A stretch of DNA of 56,592 bases, taken from NCBI RefSeq assembly GCF_020164475.1, contig NZ_JAIQWX010000025.1:1-56592 (forward strand). Reading direction: 5' to 3'. Below the pieces are notes generated by a model that saw nothing but the letters and a program-made list of their open reading frames with translations, did no database searches and had not been told where the DNA came from. This stretch comes from Pseudomonas sp. REP124 (GTDB lineage: Bacteria; Pseudomonadota; Gammaproteobacteria; Pseudomonadales; Pseudomonadaceae). Shown here piece after piece: positions 44,951-53,300 of the stretch (the first letter of the stretch is position 1; each line of letters begins with the position of its first letter). The translations under genes and the position numbers were made by a program.

Positions 44951-44963
44951 TTGTTAGTTCAAC

Positions 44964-45380
44964 TCAGACGAGCTTGACCACCACATTGATGTTGTTGCGT
45001 GTGGCTTTCGAATAGGGGCAATACTTGTGTCCGGTATCGACAAGTTTTTGCGCGGTTTCGCGATCAAGCCCGGGCAGGCTGACATTCAACCGCGCCTGCA
45101 ACAGGTAGCCACCTTCATTGGTGCCCAGGTCGACTTCAGTGTCGACGGCCACGTCCTTGGGCAGTGCCACCTTCAATTCCTTGGCTGCCACGCCCATGGC
45201 GCCGATGAAGCAGGCTGACCAGCCGGCGGCGAACAATTGCTCAGGGTTGGTACCCCCACCGCCCGCGCCTGGGGAGGACAGTTTCACGTCGAGAATCCCG
45301 TCCGAACTTTTGGACGCGCCGTCGCGGCCACCGGTGGTGTGGGTTTTGGCGGTGTACAGGACTTTGTCGAGCTGGGTCAT
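44964..45380 (-). CDS. ohr: organic hydroperoxide resistance protein Ohr
   Basis: A 138-residue OsmC-family peroxidase that reduces organic hydroperoxides. The catalytic cysteines are in GWSACFIGAM and GHKYCPYSKAT, and NPEQLFAAG is typical of Ohr. The ATG at 45380 is chosen because the family starts there. No ohrR gene is adjacent and no obvious AATTG operator is seen upstream, so control may differ from the usual arrangement. Confidence 0.93.
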   Translation of the reverse strand: MTQLDKVLYTAKTHTTGGRDGASKSSDGILDVKLSSPGAGGGGTNPEQLFAAGWSACFIGAMGVAAKELKVALPKDVAVDTEVDLGTNEGGYLLQARLNVSLPGLDRETAQKLVDTGHKYCPYSKATRNNINVVVKLV

Positions 45381-45550
45381 GATGATCTCCTGATTGAGTT
45401 TGGGTTCATACGATTTCAGGTGAATCAGAAAAGCGGCCTGCCGATGATATGCACCGGGCGCGCAGCAATCCTCCGCCCGGGCCCGGTCTATCAATATAGA
45501 CGGCCCCCGCCGAACAGTCGGCCGGGCCGACGAAGTCAACCTCCCCCTCT

Positions 45551-45919
45551 CCTGTAGGAGCGAGCATGCTCGCGATGAACGACAGGACACCGCGGGGTGT
45601 CAGGTTGCCGGTGTCATCATTGACGACCATCGCGAGCAGGCTCGCTCCCACAATTGGAACGGGTACATCCGAGAAAGCGAGGTCGGCAGTCAGGCCGCCT
45701 TCGCGAGCAAGCCCGCTCCCACAGTGGGTTTGGGTACATCCGGGAAATCAGGTCGGCTGTCAGGCCGCCATCGCTGGCAAGCCAGCTCCCACAAGTTTTG
45801 TGGTGAACACAAAACCACTGTAGGAGCGAGCTTGCTCGCGATGAACGCCAGAACACCACGGGGGATCAGGCAGCCAGCGTCATCGTTGACCACCATCGCG
45901 AGCAAGCTCGCTCCTACAG
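45551..45919. repeat. REP island
   Basis: Two facing pairs (45551-45652 and 45818-45919) and two single units (about 45697-45724 and 45768-45794, the latter CATCGCTGGCAAGCCAGCTC) are interspersed. Several spacers repeat those of the island at 25059-25493 almost word for word, for example GGGTACATCCGGGAAATCAG. Confidence 0.9.
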
Positions 45920-45927
45920 GTGCACGC

Positions 45928-46178
45928 GATAATCGCCCCCTCGTGAGGCCGAGTGGAGGTTCTGCGTAGTGGGCAACCCGGCATGGATGCCGGGTTAGCC
46001 GCCCCCGGCCATGGATGGCCGATGGCGGCGGGCCCACGGAGCAGGACCGGAAGGAGGGCATGCCGAGCCACAGCGAGGCACCGAACGTCAGGGGCACGAG
46101 CGTTTGGTTACTTTGCGCTCTTCAAAGTGACCCGCTGTAAGAGCGGAACCAGTAGCGGCCGTTACCGCAGAAACGGAT
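45928..46178 (-). repeat. long intergenic repeat, copy C
   Basis: The third copy of the repeat of copies A and B, inverted relative to A. It contains CCGAGTGGAGGTTCTGCG, GGCATGGATGCCGGGTTAG and GGCCGTTACCGCAGAAACGG. Its REP junction equals that of copy A. Confidence 0.85.
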
Positions 46179-46205
46179 CTTCACACATAACAAACAACAA
46201 CCCCA

Positions 46206-46535
46206 TCAGCGCCCAGCCAACTTGAACTTCACACAATCCTGATAAAAACTCTCCCGAACCGCCGCCGGCTTGATCCTGGTCGGACTGTCGTAGGTCTGTT
46301 CGGTAATCCCCATCGCCGTCATCCGCATCCATGGCTTGGAAAACTTGTAGGCCTGGATCTTCTGCCGCGCCGCGTACAACGATACCCCGGACAACTTCAG
46401 CTCCTGCGCCCTGGCCGCCGTCCCCGCGCCCCAACTGCACATGTAACGGTCACTGTCCTTCAGCTCCCTGGCCTGGGCAGCCGTCGCGAGACCCGCAACG
46501 CCCACCGAGATCAGCGCGATCCATATATTGCGCAT
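46206..46535 (-). CDS. small secreted protein, function unknown
   Basis: A 109-residue protein with a signal peptide (MRNIWIALISVGVAGLATAAQA). The mature part contains a Cys pair (YMCSWGAG and YQDCVKFK) that could form a disulphide. It lies next to the long repeat and upstream of the divergent PotE gene. I do not recognise a family. Confidence 0.7.
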   Translation of the reverse strand: MRNIWIALISVGVAGLATAAQARELKDSDRYMCSWGAGTAARAQELKLSGVSLYAARQKIQAYKFSKPWMRMTAMGITEQTYDSPTRIKPAAVRESFYQDCVKFKLAGR

Positions 46536-46718
46536 TCGCTTTGCCCCCTAACCGTCTGAAAATGCTGCGATTCTGGCGACAAGCGAACAACCTGGGGGCC
46601 AGCATAATGCCTTCCCGAAAAGCCATGACCCACGTCAGCCAATGGCGGTCATTTTCTTGCGACATTTCAATGCTTTGCTATAGCTAACAAGCTCAATGGC
46701 TACCGAAGAGGCAATGGA

Positions 46719-48128
46719 ATGTCCGTCGTAAAAAAAATGAGTGTGGGCCAGCTGACCATGCTGACCGCCGTCAATATGCTGGGCTCAGGCATCGTGCTGC
46801 TGCCCTCGAAACTGGCGGAAGTCGGCGCCATTTCCATCCTTTCCTGGCTGGTCACCGCAACCGGTTCGCTGGCGCTGGCCTATGCCTTCGCGCGTTGCGG
46901 GATGCTCAGCCGCAAGACCGGCGGCATGGGTGGTTATGCGGAGTACACCTTCGGCAAGGGCGGCAACTACATCACCAACTACACCTATGGCCTCTCGCTG
47001 CTGATTGCCAACGTGGCAATCAGCATCACGGCGGTCGGCTATATCCAGGAACTGTTCCACATCAAGCTCGGCTCAATGCAAGTGGGTCTGGCGACCATCG
47101 CCCTGCTGTGGATCACCACCTTCGCCAACTTCGGCGGCGCGCGGATCACCGGGCGGATCGGTGCGGTCACGGTGTGGGGCGTAATTGCCCCGGTGGTGCT
47201 GGTGTCCACTGTGGGCTGGTTCTGGTTCGACAGCAGCATCTACGCCGCCGGCTGGAATCCCCACGACAAGAGCTGGTTCGAGGCCGCGGGCGCCTCGGTG
47301 GCCATCACCCTGTGGGCGTTCCTTGGCCTGGAATCGGCCTGCGCCAACACCGACGCGGTGGAAAACCCGGAGAAAAACGTACCCATTGCGGTACTCGGTG
47401 GCACCCTGGGCGCGGCGGTGATCTACATCGTTTCGACCAACGTCATCGCCGGCATCGTCGATAACCCTGAACTCGCCGCCTCCACCGCGCCGTTCGGCCT
47501 GGTGTTCGCCAAGATGTTCACCCCGCTGGTGGGCGACATCGTGATGGCAGCGATGGTGCTGGCGTGCATCGGTTCGCTGCTCGGCTGGCAGTTCACCATT
47601 GCCCAGGTGTTCAAGAGCTCGGCGGACACCGGTTACTTCATGCCGATCTTCGCCAAAGCCAACAAGGCCGGCACCCCGATCATCGGCATGCTGATCCTGC
47701 TGGGCCTGCAAACGGCGATGGGCCTGCTGACCATCAGCCCGGACCTGAGCAAGCAATTCGACATCCTGGTCAATCTCGCGGTGGTCACCAACCTGGTGCC
47801 GTACATCCTGTCCATGGCCGCACTGACGACAATCCAGAAGGTCTCCAACGTGCCGGCAAACAAGGCAATGGTCACCAACGCCATCGCCCTGATCGCCGCA
47901 GCCTACAGCTACCTGGCGCTGTACAGCTCCGGTGAGCAGGCGCTGATGCTCGGCGGCGTGGCGACCATTTTCGGCTACACGCTGTTCGGGTTCGTCAACA
48001 ATCGCCTGATTCGCCTCGAGGCGTTCAACAACAGCGTGCCGACCCAGACCGTCAGCGCGCAGCACCTCACGGTCGAGCCGGTGCCAGTGAACAGAGTGCA
48101 TAAAATCAAACGGGAGCTTCAGTCATGA
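46719..48128 (+). CDS. PotE-like amino acid/diamine antiporter
   Basis: A 469-residue APC-family antiporter with 12 expected membrane segments. Motifs GSGIVLLPSKLAEVG and FLGLESACANTDAVENPEKN agree closely with what I recall of E. coli PotE, which exchanges putrescine and ornithine. The stop overlaps the start of the decarboxylase (ATGA), so the two products are made together and would form an amino acid in, amine out cycle that consumes protons. Confidence 0.88.
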   Translation: MSVVKKMSVGQLTMLTAVNMLGSGIVLLPSKLAEVGAISILSWLVTATGSLALAYAFARCGMLSRKTGGMGGYAEYTFGKGGNYITNYTYGLSLLIANVAISITAVGYIQELFHIKLGSMQVGLATIALLWITTFANFGGARITGRIGAVTVWGVIAPVVLVSTVGWFWFDSSIYAAGWNPHDKSWFEAAGASVAITLWAFLGLESACANTDAVENPEKNVPIAVLGGTLGAAVIYIVSTNVIAGIVDNPELAASTAPFGLVFAKMFTPLVGDIVMAAMVLACIGSLLGWQFTIAQVFKSSADTGYFMPIFAKANKAGTPIIGMLILLGLQTAMGLLTISPDLSKQFDILVNLAVVTNLVPYILSMAALTTIQKVSNVPANKAMVTNAIALIAAAYSYLALYSSGEQALMLGGVATIFGYTLFGFVNNRLIRLEAFNNSVPTQTVSAQHLTVEPVPVNRVHKIKRELQS

Positions 48129-50410
48129 CGGAACATAAACAGACCCTCGGCATGCTGGCTTTGCTGGTCAGCAGCCCGCCGGACAAACGTACGGTCTTCG
48201 GCCGCGCGCAGATTCAATTGATCAGCGATGTGGAAGAGCGCGGCGTCCACGTGCTGGCCTCCGAATCCCTGAGCGATGCAACCTCGATCCTGCGCACTGA
48301 CCCAGCCATCCAGTGCCTGCTGCTGAGCTGGGAAATGGACGACAGCGAAGGCCACGAGCAGTGCATCAAGTTGCTGACCAGCCTGCGCGAGCGCAACACC
48401 CGGGTGCCGGTGTTCCTGATCAGCGATCGCAGCACCGCGTCGAGCATTCCGCTGGTGGTGATGCAGAACGCCGACGACTTCATCTGGCTGCCTGAAGACA
48501 CCAGCCGTTTCCTCAGCGGACGCATCCTGTCGGCCATCGAGCGTTATCGGCAGGCCGCGCTGCCACCGATGTTCGGCGCGCTGGTGAAGTTCTCCGGCTC
48601 CTGCGAATACTCCTGGCACACGCCTGGCCACGCCGGTGGCACGGCGTTTCTGAAGAGCACCGCGGGGCGTGCGTTCTACGAGTTCTTCGGGGAAAACCTG
48701 CTGCGTTCCGACCTGTCGATTTCCGTCGGCGAACTGGGTTCGCTGCTCGATCACAGCGGCCCGATCGGTCAGGGTGAGCGCTACGCCGCGAAGGTGTTCG
48801 GCGCCCATCGCACCTATTACGTGACCAACGGATCGTCGACCTCCAACCGCGTCATCCTGATGGCCAGCGTCACGCGCAATCAGGTGGCGCTGTGCGACCG
48901 CAACTGCCACAAGTCCGCCGAACACGCGATGACCCTGTCCGGGGCTTTGCCGACCTATCTGGTGCCGACCCGCAACCGCTTTGGCATCATCGGCCCTATC
49001 CTGCCGCAGACCCTGAGCGCGGCGAGCGTGAAAAAGGCGATTGCCGAGAACCCGTTGATCAAGGGCGACATCGACCCGACGCCGGTGCACGCGATCATCA
49101 CCAACTCCACCTATGACGGCCTGACCTACAACGTCACCCGCGTCGAGGAACTGCTGGGCCAGAGCGTCGACCGCCTGCATTTCGATGAGGCCTGGTACGG
49201 TTACGCGCGTTTCAACCCGCTGTACCGCGACCGCCATGCGATGCACGGCAGCCCGAACGATCATGACGAATCCAGGCCAACGGTGTTCGCCACCCAGTCG
49301 ACCCACAAGCTGCTGGCGGCGCTGTCCCAGGCCTCGATGATCCATGTGCGCAACGGCCGCAACCCAATCGAACACGCGCGCTTCAACGAGTCGTTCATGA
49401 TGCACGCCTCGACCTCGCCCAACTACGCGATCATGGCCTCCTGCGACGTCAGTTCGGCGATGATGGAAGCGCCAAGCGGGCAGATCCTGACCACCGAGTC
49501 GATCGAAGAAGCGATCTCCTTCCGCCAGGTCATCTCGCGCATGCACGACGAACTGGCGAGCAAGGACGACTGGTTCTTCACCTGCTGGCAGCCCCCGACG
49601 GTCCAAGTGGGCGGCACCGCTGTGCCCTTCCATGAAGTCGACCCGGTGCTGCTCAAGACCGAGCCCGATTGCTGGGTCCTGCACCCCAATGAGGTGTGGC
49701 ACGGTTTCGGCGATATCGAAGACGGCTACTGCATGCTCGACCCGATAAAGGTTTCGGTACTCAGCCCCGGCATGGGCGACGACGGCAAGCTGCTGGAGTC
49801 TGGCATCCCGGCCTGCGTGCTCAGCGCGTACCTGGAGCACCAGGGCATCGTGGTCGAGAAAACCACCGACTTCACCCTGCTGTTCCTGTTCTCCATCGGC
49901 ATCACCAAGGGCAAATGGGGCACGCTGGTCAACTCGCTGCTCGACTTCAAGCGCGACTATGACCACAACCTCGAACTGGAGCTGTGCCTGCCGGAACTGC
50001 TGGTGGCCAACCAGAGCCGCTACGCCGGCATGGGCCTCAAGGATTTGGCCGACGAAATCTTCGCCGCAATGAAACAGCACAAGACCACCGCGAGCATGGC
50101 CCAGGCTTTCGGCACGCTGCCCAAAGCGGTGTTCAGCCCGGTGCAGGCCTACGAAAAGCTGGTGCGCAACGACATCGAGCGCGTCACCCTGGAAGAAGCC
50201 GCCGGCCGCATCGCCGCCACCGGCATCGTGCCGTATCCGCCGGGTATTCCGTTGCTGATGCCGGGGGAGAATGCGGGGCCTGCGGACGGACCGTTGCTGG
50301 CGTATCTGAAGGCGCTGGAAGCGTTCGACAAATCCTTCCCGGGGTTCACCCATGACACCCACGGGATCGAGGCCGAGGGCGGGGTTTATCGGATGCTGGT
50401 TCTCAAATGA
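48125..50410 (+). CDS. Orn/Lys/Arg decarboxylase, AdiA-like
   Basis: A 761-residue PLP-dependent basic amino acid decarboxylase. The order is an N-terminal wing domain (about 1-140), the PLP domain with Lys395 in QSTHKLLAALS and the aspartate of LHFDEAWYGYARFNP, and a C-terminal domain ending in VYRMLVLK. The best resemblance I recall is to AdiA, the acid-induced arginine decarboxylase (shared DRLHFDEAWYGYARFNP and KWGTLVN). The partner transporter, however, is PotE-like rather than the AdiC type. Arginine, ornithine and lysine remain possible substrates. Confidence 0.87.
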   Translation: MTEHKQTLGMLALLVSSPPDKRTVFGRAQIQLISDVEERGVHVLASESLSDATSILRTDPAIQCLLLSWEMDDSEGHEQCIKLLTSLRERNTRVPVFLISDRSTASSIPLVVMQNADDFIWLPEDTSRFLSGRILSAIERYRQAALPPMFGALVKFSGSCEYSWHTPGHAGGTAFLKSTAGRAFYEFFGENLLRSDLSISVGELGSLLDHSGPIGQGERYAAKVFGAHRTYYVTNGSSTSNRVILMASVTRNQVALCDRNCHKSAEHAMTLSGALPTYLVPTRNRFGIIGPILPQTLSAASVKKAIAENPLIKGDIDPTPVHAIITNSTYDGLTYNVTRVEELLGQSVDRLHFDEAWYGYARFNPLYRDRHAMHGSPNDHDESRPTVFATQSTHKLLAALSQASMIHVRNGRNPIEHARFNESFMMHASTSPNYAIMASCDVSSAMMEAPSGQILTTESIEEAISFRQVISRMHDELASKDDWFFTCWQPPTVQVGGTAVPFHEVDPVLLKTEPDCWVLHPNEVWHGFGDIEDGYCMLDPIKVSVLSPGMGDDGKLLESGIPACVLSAYLEHQGIVVEKTTDFTLLFLFSIGITKGKWGTLVNSLLDFKRDYDHNLELELCLPELLVANQSRYAGMGLKDLADEIFAAMKQHKTTASMAQAFGTLPKAVFSPVQAYEKLVRNDIERVTLEEAAGRIAATGIVPYPPGIPLLMPGENAGPADGPLLAYLKALEAFDKSFPGFTHDTHGIEAEGGVYRMLVLK

Positions 50411-50433
50411 GATAAGCGACTCAACACAAAACC

Positions 50434-50525
50434 CCTGTGGGAGCGGGCTTGCTCGCGAATACGGTATGTCAGACAAAATGATGTCGACTGACACACCGCT
50501 TTCGCGAGCAAGCCCGCTCCCACAG
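50434..50525. repeat. paired REP element
   Basis: Two facing REP units with GTGGGAGCGGGCTTGCTCGC and the inverse, downstream of the decarboxylase gene. Confidence 0.88.
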
Positions 50526-50592
50526 TTTCGTTCCGCGTAGGTCGCGAATGGCTATGGGCAAACCCGATCACAGCGCTCTATGATGGATCCCC

Positions 50593-50994
50593 ATGACCAC
50601 CTCCGCGCCGATCCGCCAACCCTGCCCGCCCGGTGCCTGCGACTGCGGGCGTGACCCGTTGCTGGAAACACCGGGAGCGGACGTGCGCATCCTGTTTCTG
50701 ACCCGCAACGAAGAAAAACGCCTGATCGAGCGCCTGGAAAACCTGCAGAGCTTCCAGGACCTTGAGCACGTGCAACGGCGGATGTTCGACCAGTTGGGCA
50801 TCCGCGTCGAGATCGCCCCCGGCTTCAACGAAGTGCGCACCATGCGCGGCATCAACATCCAGGTCGGCGAACTGCCAGGCCTGTGCCGCAAGACCCGCGC
50901 CTCAATCCCCGCCGCCATCCGCCGCGCCATGGAGAAATGCCCGGAAATCGCCTTCGCCGTGCTCAACGCCAACGACCTGTTGCGCGATGCCTGA
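50593..50994 (+). CDS. conserved-looking protein with N-terminal Cys motif
   Basis: A 133-residue cytoplasmic protein. Near the N-terminus CPPGACDCGRD holds three cysteines, and a fourth is in GLCRKT, which could bind metal. The rest is alpha-helical with charged repeats (LTRNEEKRLIERLENLQ). I do not recognise a family with a known role. It has no secretion signal, and lies alone between a REP pair and the porin gene. Confidence 0.65.
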   Translation: MTTSAPIRQPCPPGACDCGRDPLLETPGADVRILFLTRNEEKRLIERLENLQSFQDLEHVQRRMFDQLGIRVEIAPGFNEVRTMRGINIQVGELPGLCRKTRASIPAAIRRAMEKCPEIAFAVLNANDLLRDA

Positions 50995-51168
50995 CGGTCC
51001 ACCACCGGCGCAACTGCATCGATCACCTCCCAGACTGGCTTTTTCCCAATTCAAACCTACGCTCTCTCGCGGGGGATCCAATAAATAACGATGGCCGCGG
51101 GAGTTTGTCTCGAAGGCTCAATCCAGCCCGCCTGCACATCGTCATCCAACTGTCTTTGAGGTAATCCA

Positions 51169-52437
51169 ATGCCGACAAAAACAGCGACCCTGCCCACCCT
51201 TACCCTGCTCGCCCTGTGCAGCCAGCAAGCGCACGCCGGCGGCATCATGCTTTACGAAATCGCCACCGATAATGCCGGCCTGGCCAACGCCGGCGCCGCT
51301 GCTCGTGCCCAGGGCCCTTCCACCATCGCCAGCAACCCGGCGGGCATGAGTTACCTGCCGGGCACGCAGATCACCGCAGGTTTGCAGGTGCTTTACGGCG
51401 ACATCAAGTTCAATCGCGACGACGACACCAATGTCTCCGGCACCGGCAGCGGCAATGCGCTGGACCCGATGTATGGCGGCAGCTTTTTCGTCAGCCATGA
51501 GCTGGACGATCACTGGAGCGTGGGCTTCGGTCAGTACGGCGATTTCGGCCTGGCGGTCAATTACGACAATGACTGGTCGGGGCGTTACTTCTCGCAAAAC
51601 TCCAGCCTGCTCGGCCTGTCGATGGTGCCCAGCGTGGCGTACCGCTTCAACGAGCAATGGACGGTGGGCATCGGCGTCAGGGCCATGTACGGCATGCTCC
51701 AGGCGCAGACCGCCATCGATCGCTCGCCGTTCGGGCTCACCGATCGCGGTGACGGCCAGTTCAAATACAAGGACAAGGATTGGGGTTTCGGCGCCAATGT
51801 CGGGGTGATCTACGCGCCGCAGCCCGGCACCCGCATCGGCCTGACCTACACCAGCAAGGTGGATCTGGAGTTCGAGGACGGTCTGGACATCAAGGGCAAC
51901 GGGCCGCTGCTGGATCGACTCGACGGCACCACCACCAAACTGGACATGACCGTTCCGCAAACCGTCACCCTGAGCCTGTTCCAGCAACTGGACCGGCAGT
52001 GGGCCCTGCTCGCCTCGCTCAACTGGCAGGACTGGTCGGAGTTCGGCGATATCGGCGTGGAGGTCGATACCTCGGCCAACGATTCGCGCTCGACCAATGT
52101 CGACGCCGGCTTCAAGGACACCTGGCACCTGTCCCTCGGCGCGCAATACCAGGCCACCGAACAACTGTTGTGGAACGTCGGAGTGGCTTACGACAGCAGT
52201 GCGGTTTCCGACAGCAAGCGCTCGGTGATCATCCCGATGGCCGAATCCTGGCGCATTGCGACAGGGGCCACCTATGCTCTGGACAAGGACACCGACGTGA
52301 ACGTCAGTTGGGCCATGATCTGGATGGGCGACATGCCGGTGGACCAGAGTAAATCTCTTTCCGGTAATCGAATTTCCGGTCAATTCGACAACTCCTGGAT
52401 TCAAGCACTGACCGGAAACATGACCTGGCGTTTCTGA
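51169..52437 (+). CDS. outer-membrane channel, FadL/OmpP1 family
   Basis: A 422-residue outer-membrane beta-barrel for hydrophobic compounds. A signal peptide ends near QAHAGGIMLYE. The family signature GLANAGAAARAQGPSTIASNPAGM follows, and the C-terminus ends in TWRF as usual for a barrel. FadL relatives such as TodX and XylN admit aromatic hydrocarbons and fatty acids. It is followed 46 bp later by a DUF3313 lipoprotein. Confidence 0.9.
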   Translation: MPTKTATLPTLTLLALCSQQAHAGGIMLYEIATDNAGLANAGAAARAQGPSTIASNPAGMSYLPGTQITAGLQVLYGDIKFNRDDDTNVSGTGSGNALDPMYGGSFFVSHELDDHWSVGFGQYGDFGLAVNYDNDWSGRYFSQNSSLLGLSMVPSVAYRFNEQWTVGIGVRAMYGMLQAQTAIDRSPFGLTDRGDGQFKYKDKDWGFGANVGVIYAPQPGTRIGLTYTSKVDLEFEDGLDIKGNGPLLDRLDGTTTKLDMTVPQTVTLSLFQQLDRQWALLASLNWQDWSEFGDIGVEVDTSANDSRSTNVDAGFKDTWHLSLGAQYQATEQLLWNVGVAYDSSAVSDSKRSVIIPMAESWRIATGATYALDKDTDVNVSWAMIWMGDMPVDQSKSLSGNRISGQFDNSWIQALTGNMTWRF

Positions 52438-52483
52438 TGACCCAAGACTTGAAAACGATTTAAACCAAGGAGCAACCAGCACT

Positions 52484-53158
52484 ATGAACCTGTCGCGAAA
52501 ATTGCTTGTCGGCGCCGCACTGACCGGGCTTCTGCTCGGTGGCTGCACCTCGAAAGTCACCGAGCGGGAGCAATACTCCGGCTACCTGTCCAACTACAAC
52601 AACCTGCAGGAAGTCTCCACGCCAAGCGGCGGTACCGCGATGCGCTGGGTGAGCCCTTCGTGGAACCCGAATGCCTATGACACCGTGGCGTTCAACAAGC
52701 TGGAACTCTACCCGGCACCCAAGCCCAATGAGCGGGTCAACCAGCAGACGCTCAATGACATCCAGAACTACATGACCAACAAGGCCAAGACCACCCTCGG
52801 TCAGAAGTATCGAGTGGTCAGCAGTCCGAGCGCGGCGCCGGCGGGTTCGAAAACCCTGATCATGCGCGCAGCCATCACCGGGGTGAGCGCTTCGAACGAA
52901 GGCATGCAATGGTATGAAGTGGTGCCTATCGCCGCAGTGGTTGGTGCAACCCAGGCCGCCACCGGTCACCGGGATCAGGACACCGAGCTGTTCATCGAGG
53001 CCGAGTTCATCGACGCGAAAAACAACCAGACTGTGGCCAAAGTAGTGCGCAAGGTGTTCGGCAAGCAGCTCTCCAACGAAAGCCAGAAAGTCACCGCCCA
53101 GGATTTCAAGGCGGCGATCGACAAGTTGGGTAGCGACTTCCAGGCTTTCATCAAATAA
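52484..53158 (+). CDS. DUF3313 lipoprotein
   Basis: A 224-residue lipoprotein with lipobox LLGGCTSK. The mature part includes YSGYLSNYNNLQEVSTPSG and later GAQDKNTLF-like stretches (HRDQDTELFIEAEFIDAKN). The DUF3313 family is found in gammaproteobacteria and has no firm function. A good ribosome site (AAGGAG) precedes the ATG. Confidence 0.83.
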   Translation: MNLSRKLLVGAALTGLLLGGCTSKVTEREQYSGYLSNYNNLQEVSTPSGGTAMRWVSPSWNPNAYDTVAFNKLELYPAPKPNERVNQQTLNDIQNYMTNKAKTTLGQKYRVVSSPSAAPAGSKTLIMRAAITGVSASNEGMQWYEVVPIAAVVGATQAATGHRDQDTELFIEAEFIDAKNNQTVAKVVRKVFGKQLSNESQKVTAQDFKAAIDKLGSDFQAFIK

Positions 53159-53182
53159 CCGTAGCGGCTGTACATCCATACT

Positions 53183-53275
53183 CTGTGGGAGCGGGCCTGC
53201 TCGCGATGGCTGACTGTCAGGCTACATTGATGTTGGATGTGCCGGCCTCTTCGCGGGCAAGCCTCGCTCCTACAA
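53183..53275. repeat. two REP units
   Basis: Units at about 53183-53210 and 53249-53275 lie between the DUF3313 gene and the convergent LigD gene. The second is of the CCTCGCTCCTACA type. Confidence 0.88.
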
Positions 53276-53300
53276 TGGTTGGGTGATCGACCACAATGAA

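Larger units (their letters stand above)
44250..44963. other. AT-rich gene-free stretch
   Basis: This 0.7 kb is markedly richer in A and T than its surroundings. It carries one weak open frame of 67 codons (44409-44612, minus) which I do not accept, an inverted repeat of 9 bp per arm enclosing about 60 nt (44811-44888) and a strong hairpin (44912-44950). The base composition suggests foreign origin or a regulatory RNA region. Confidence 0.6.
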
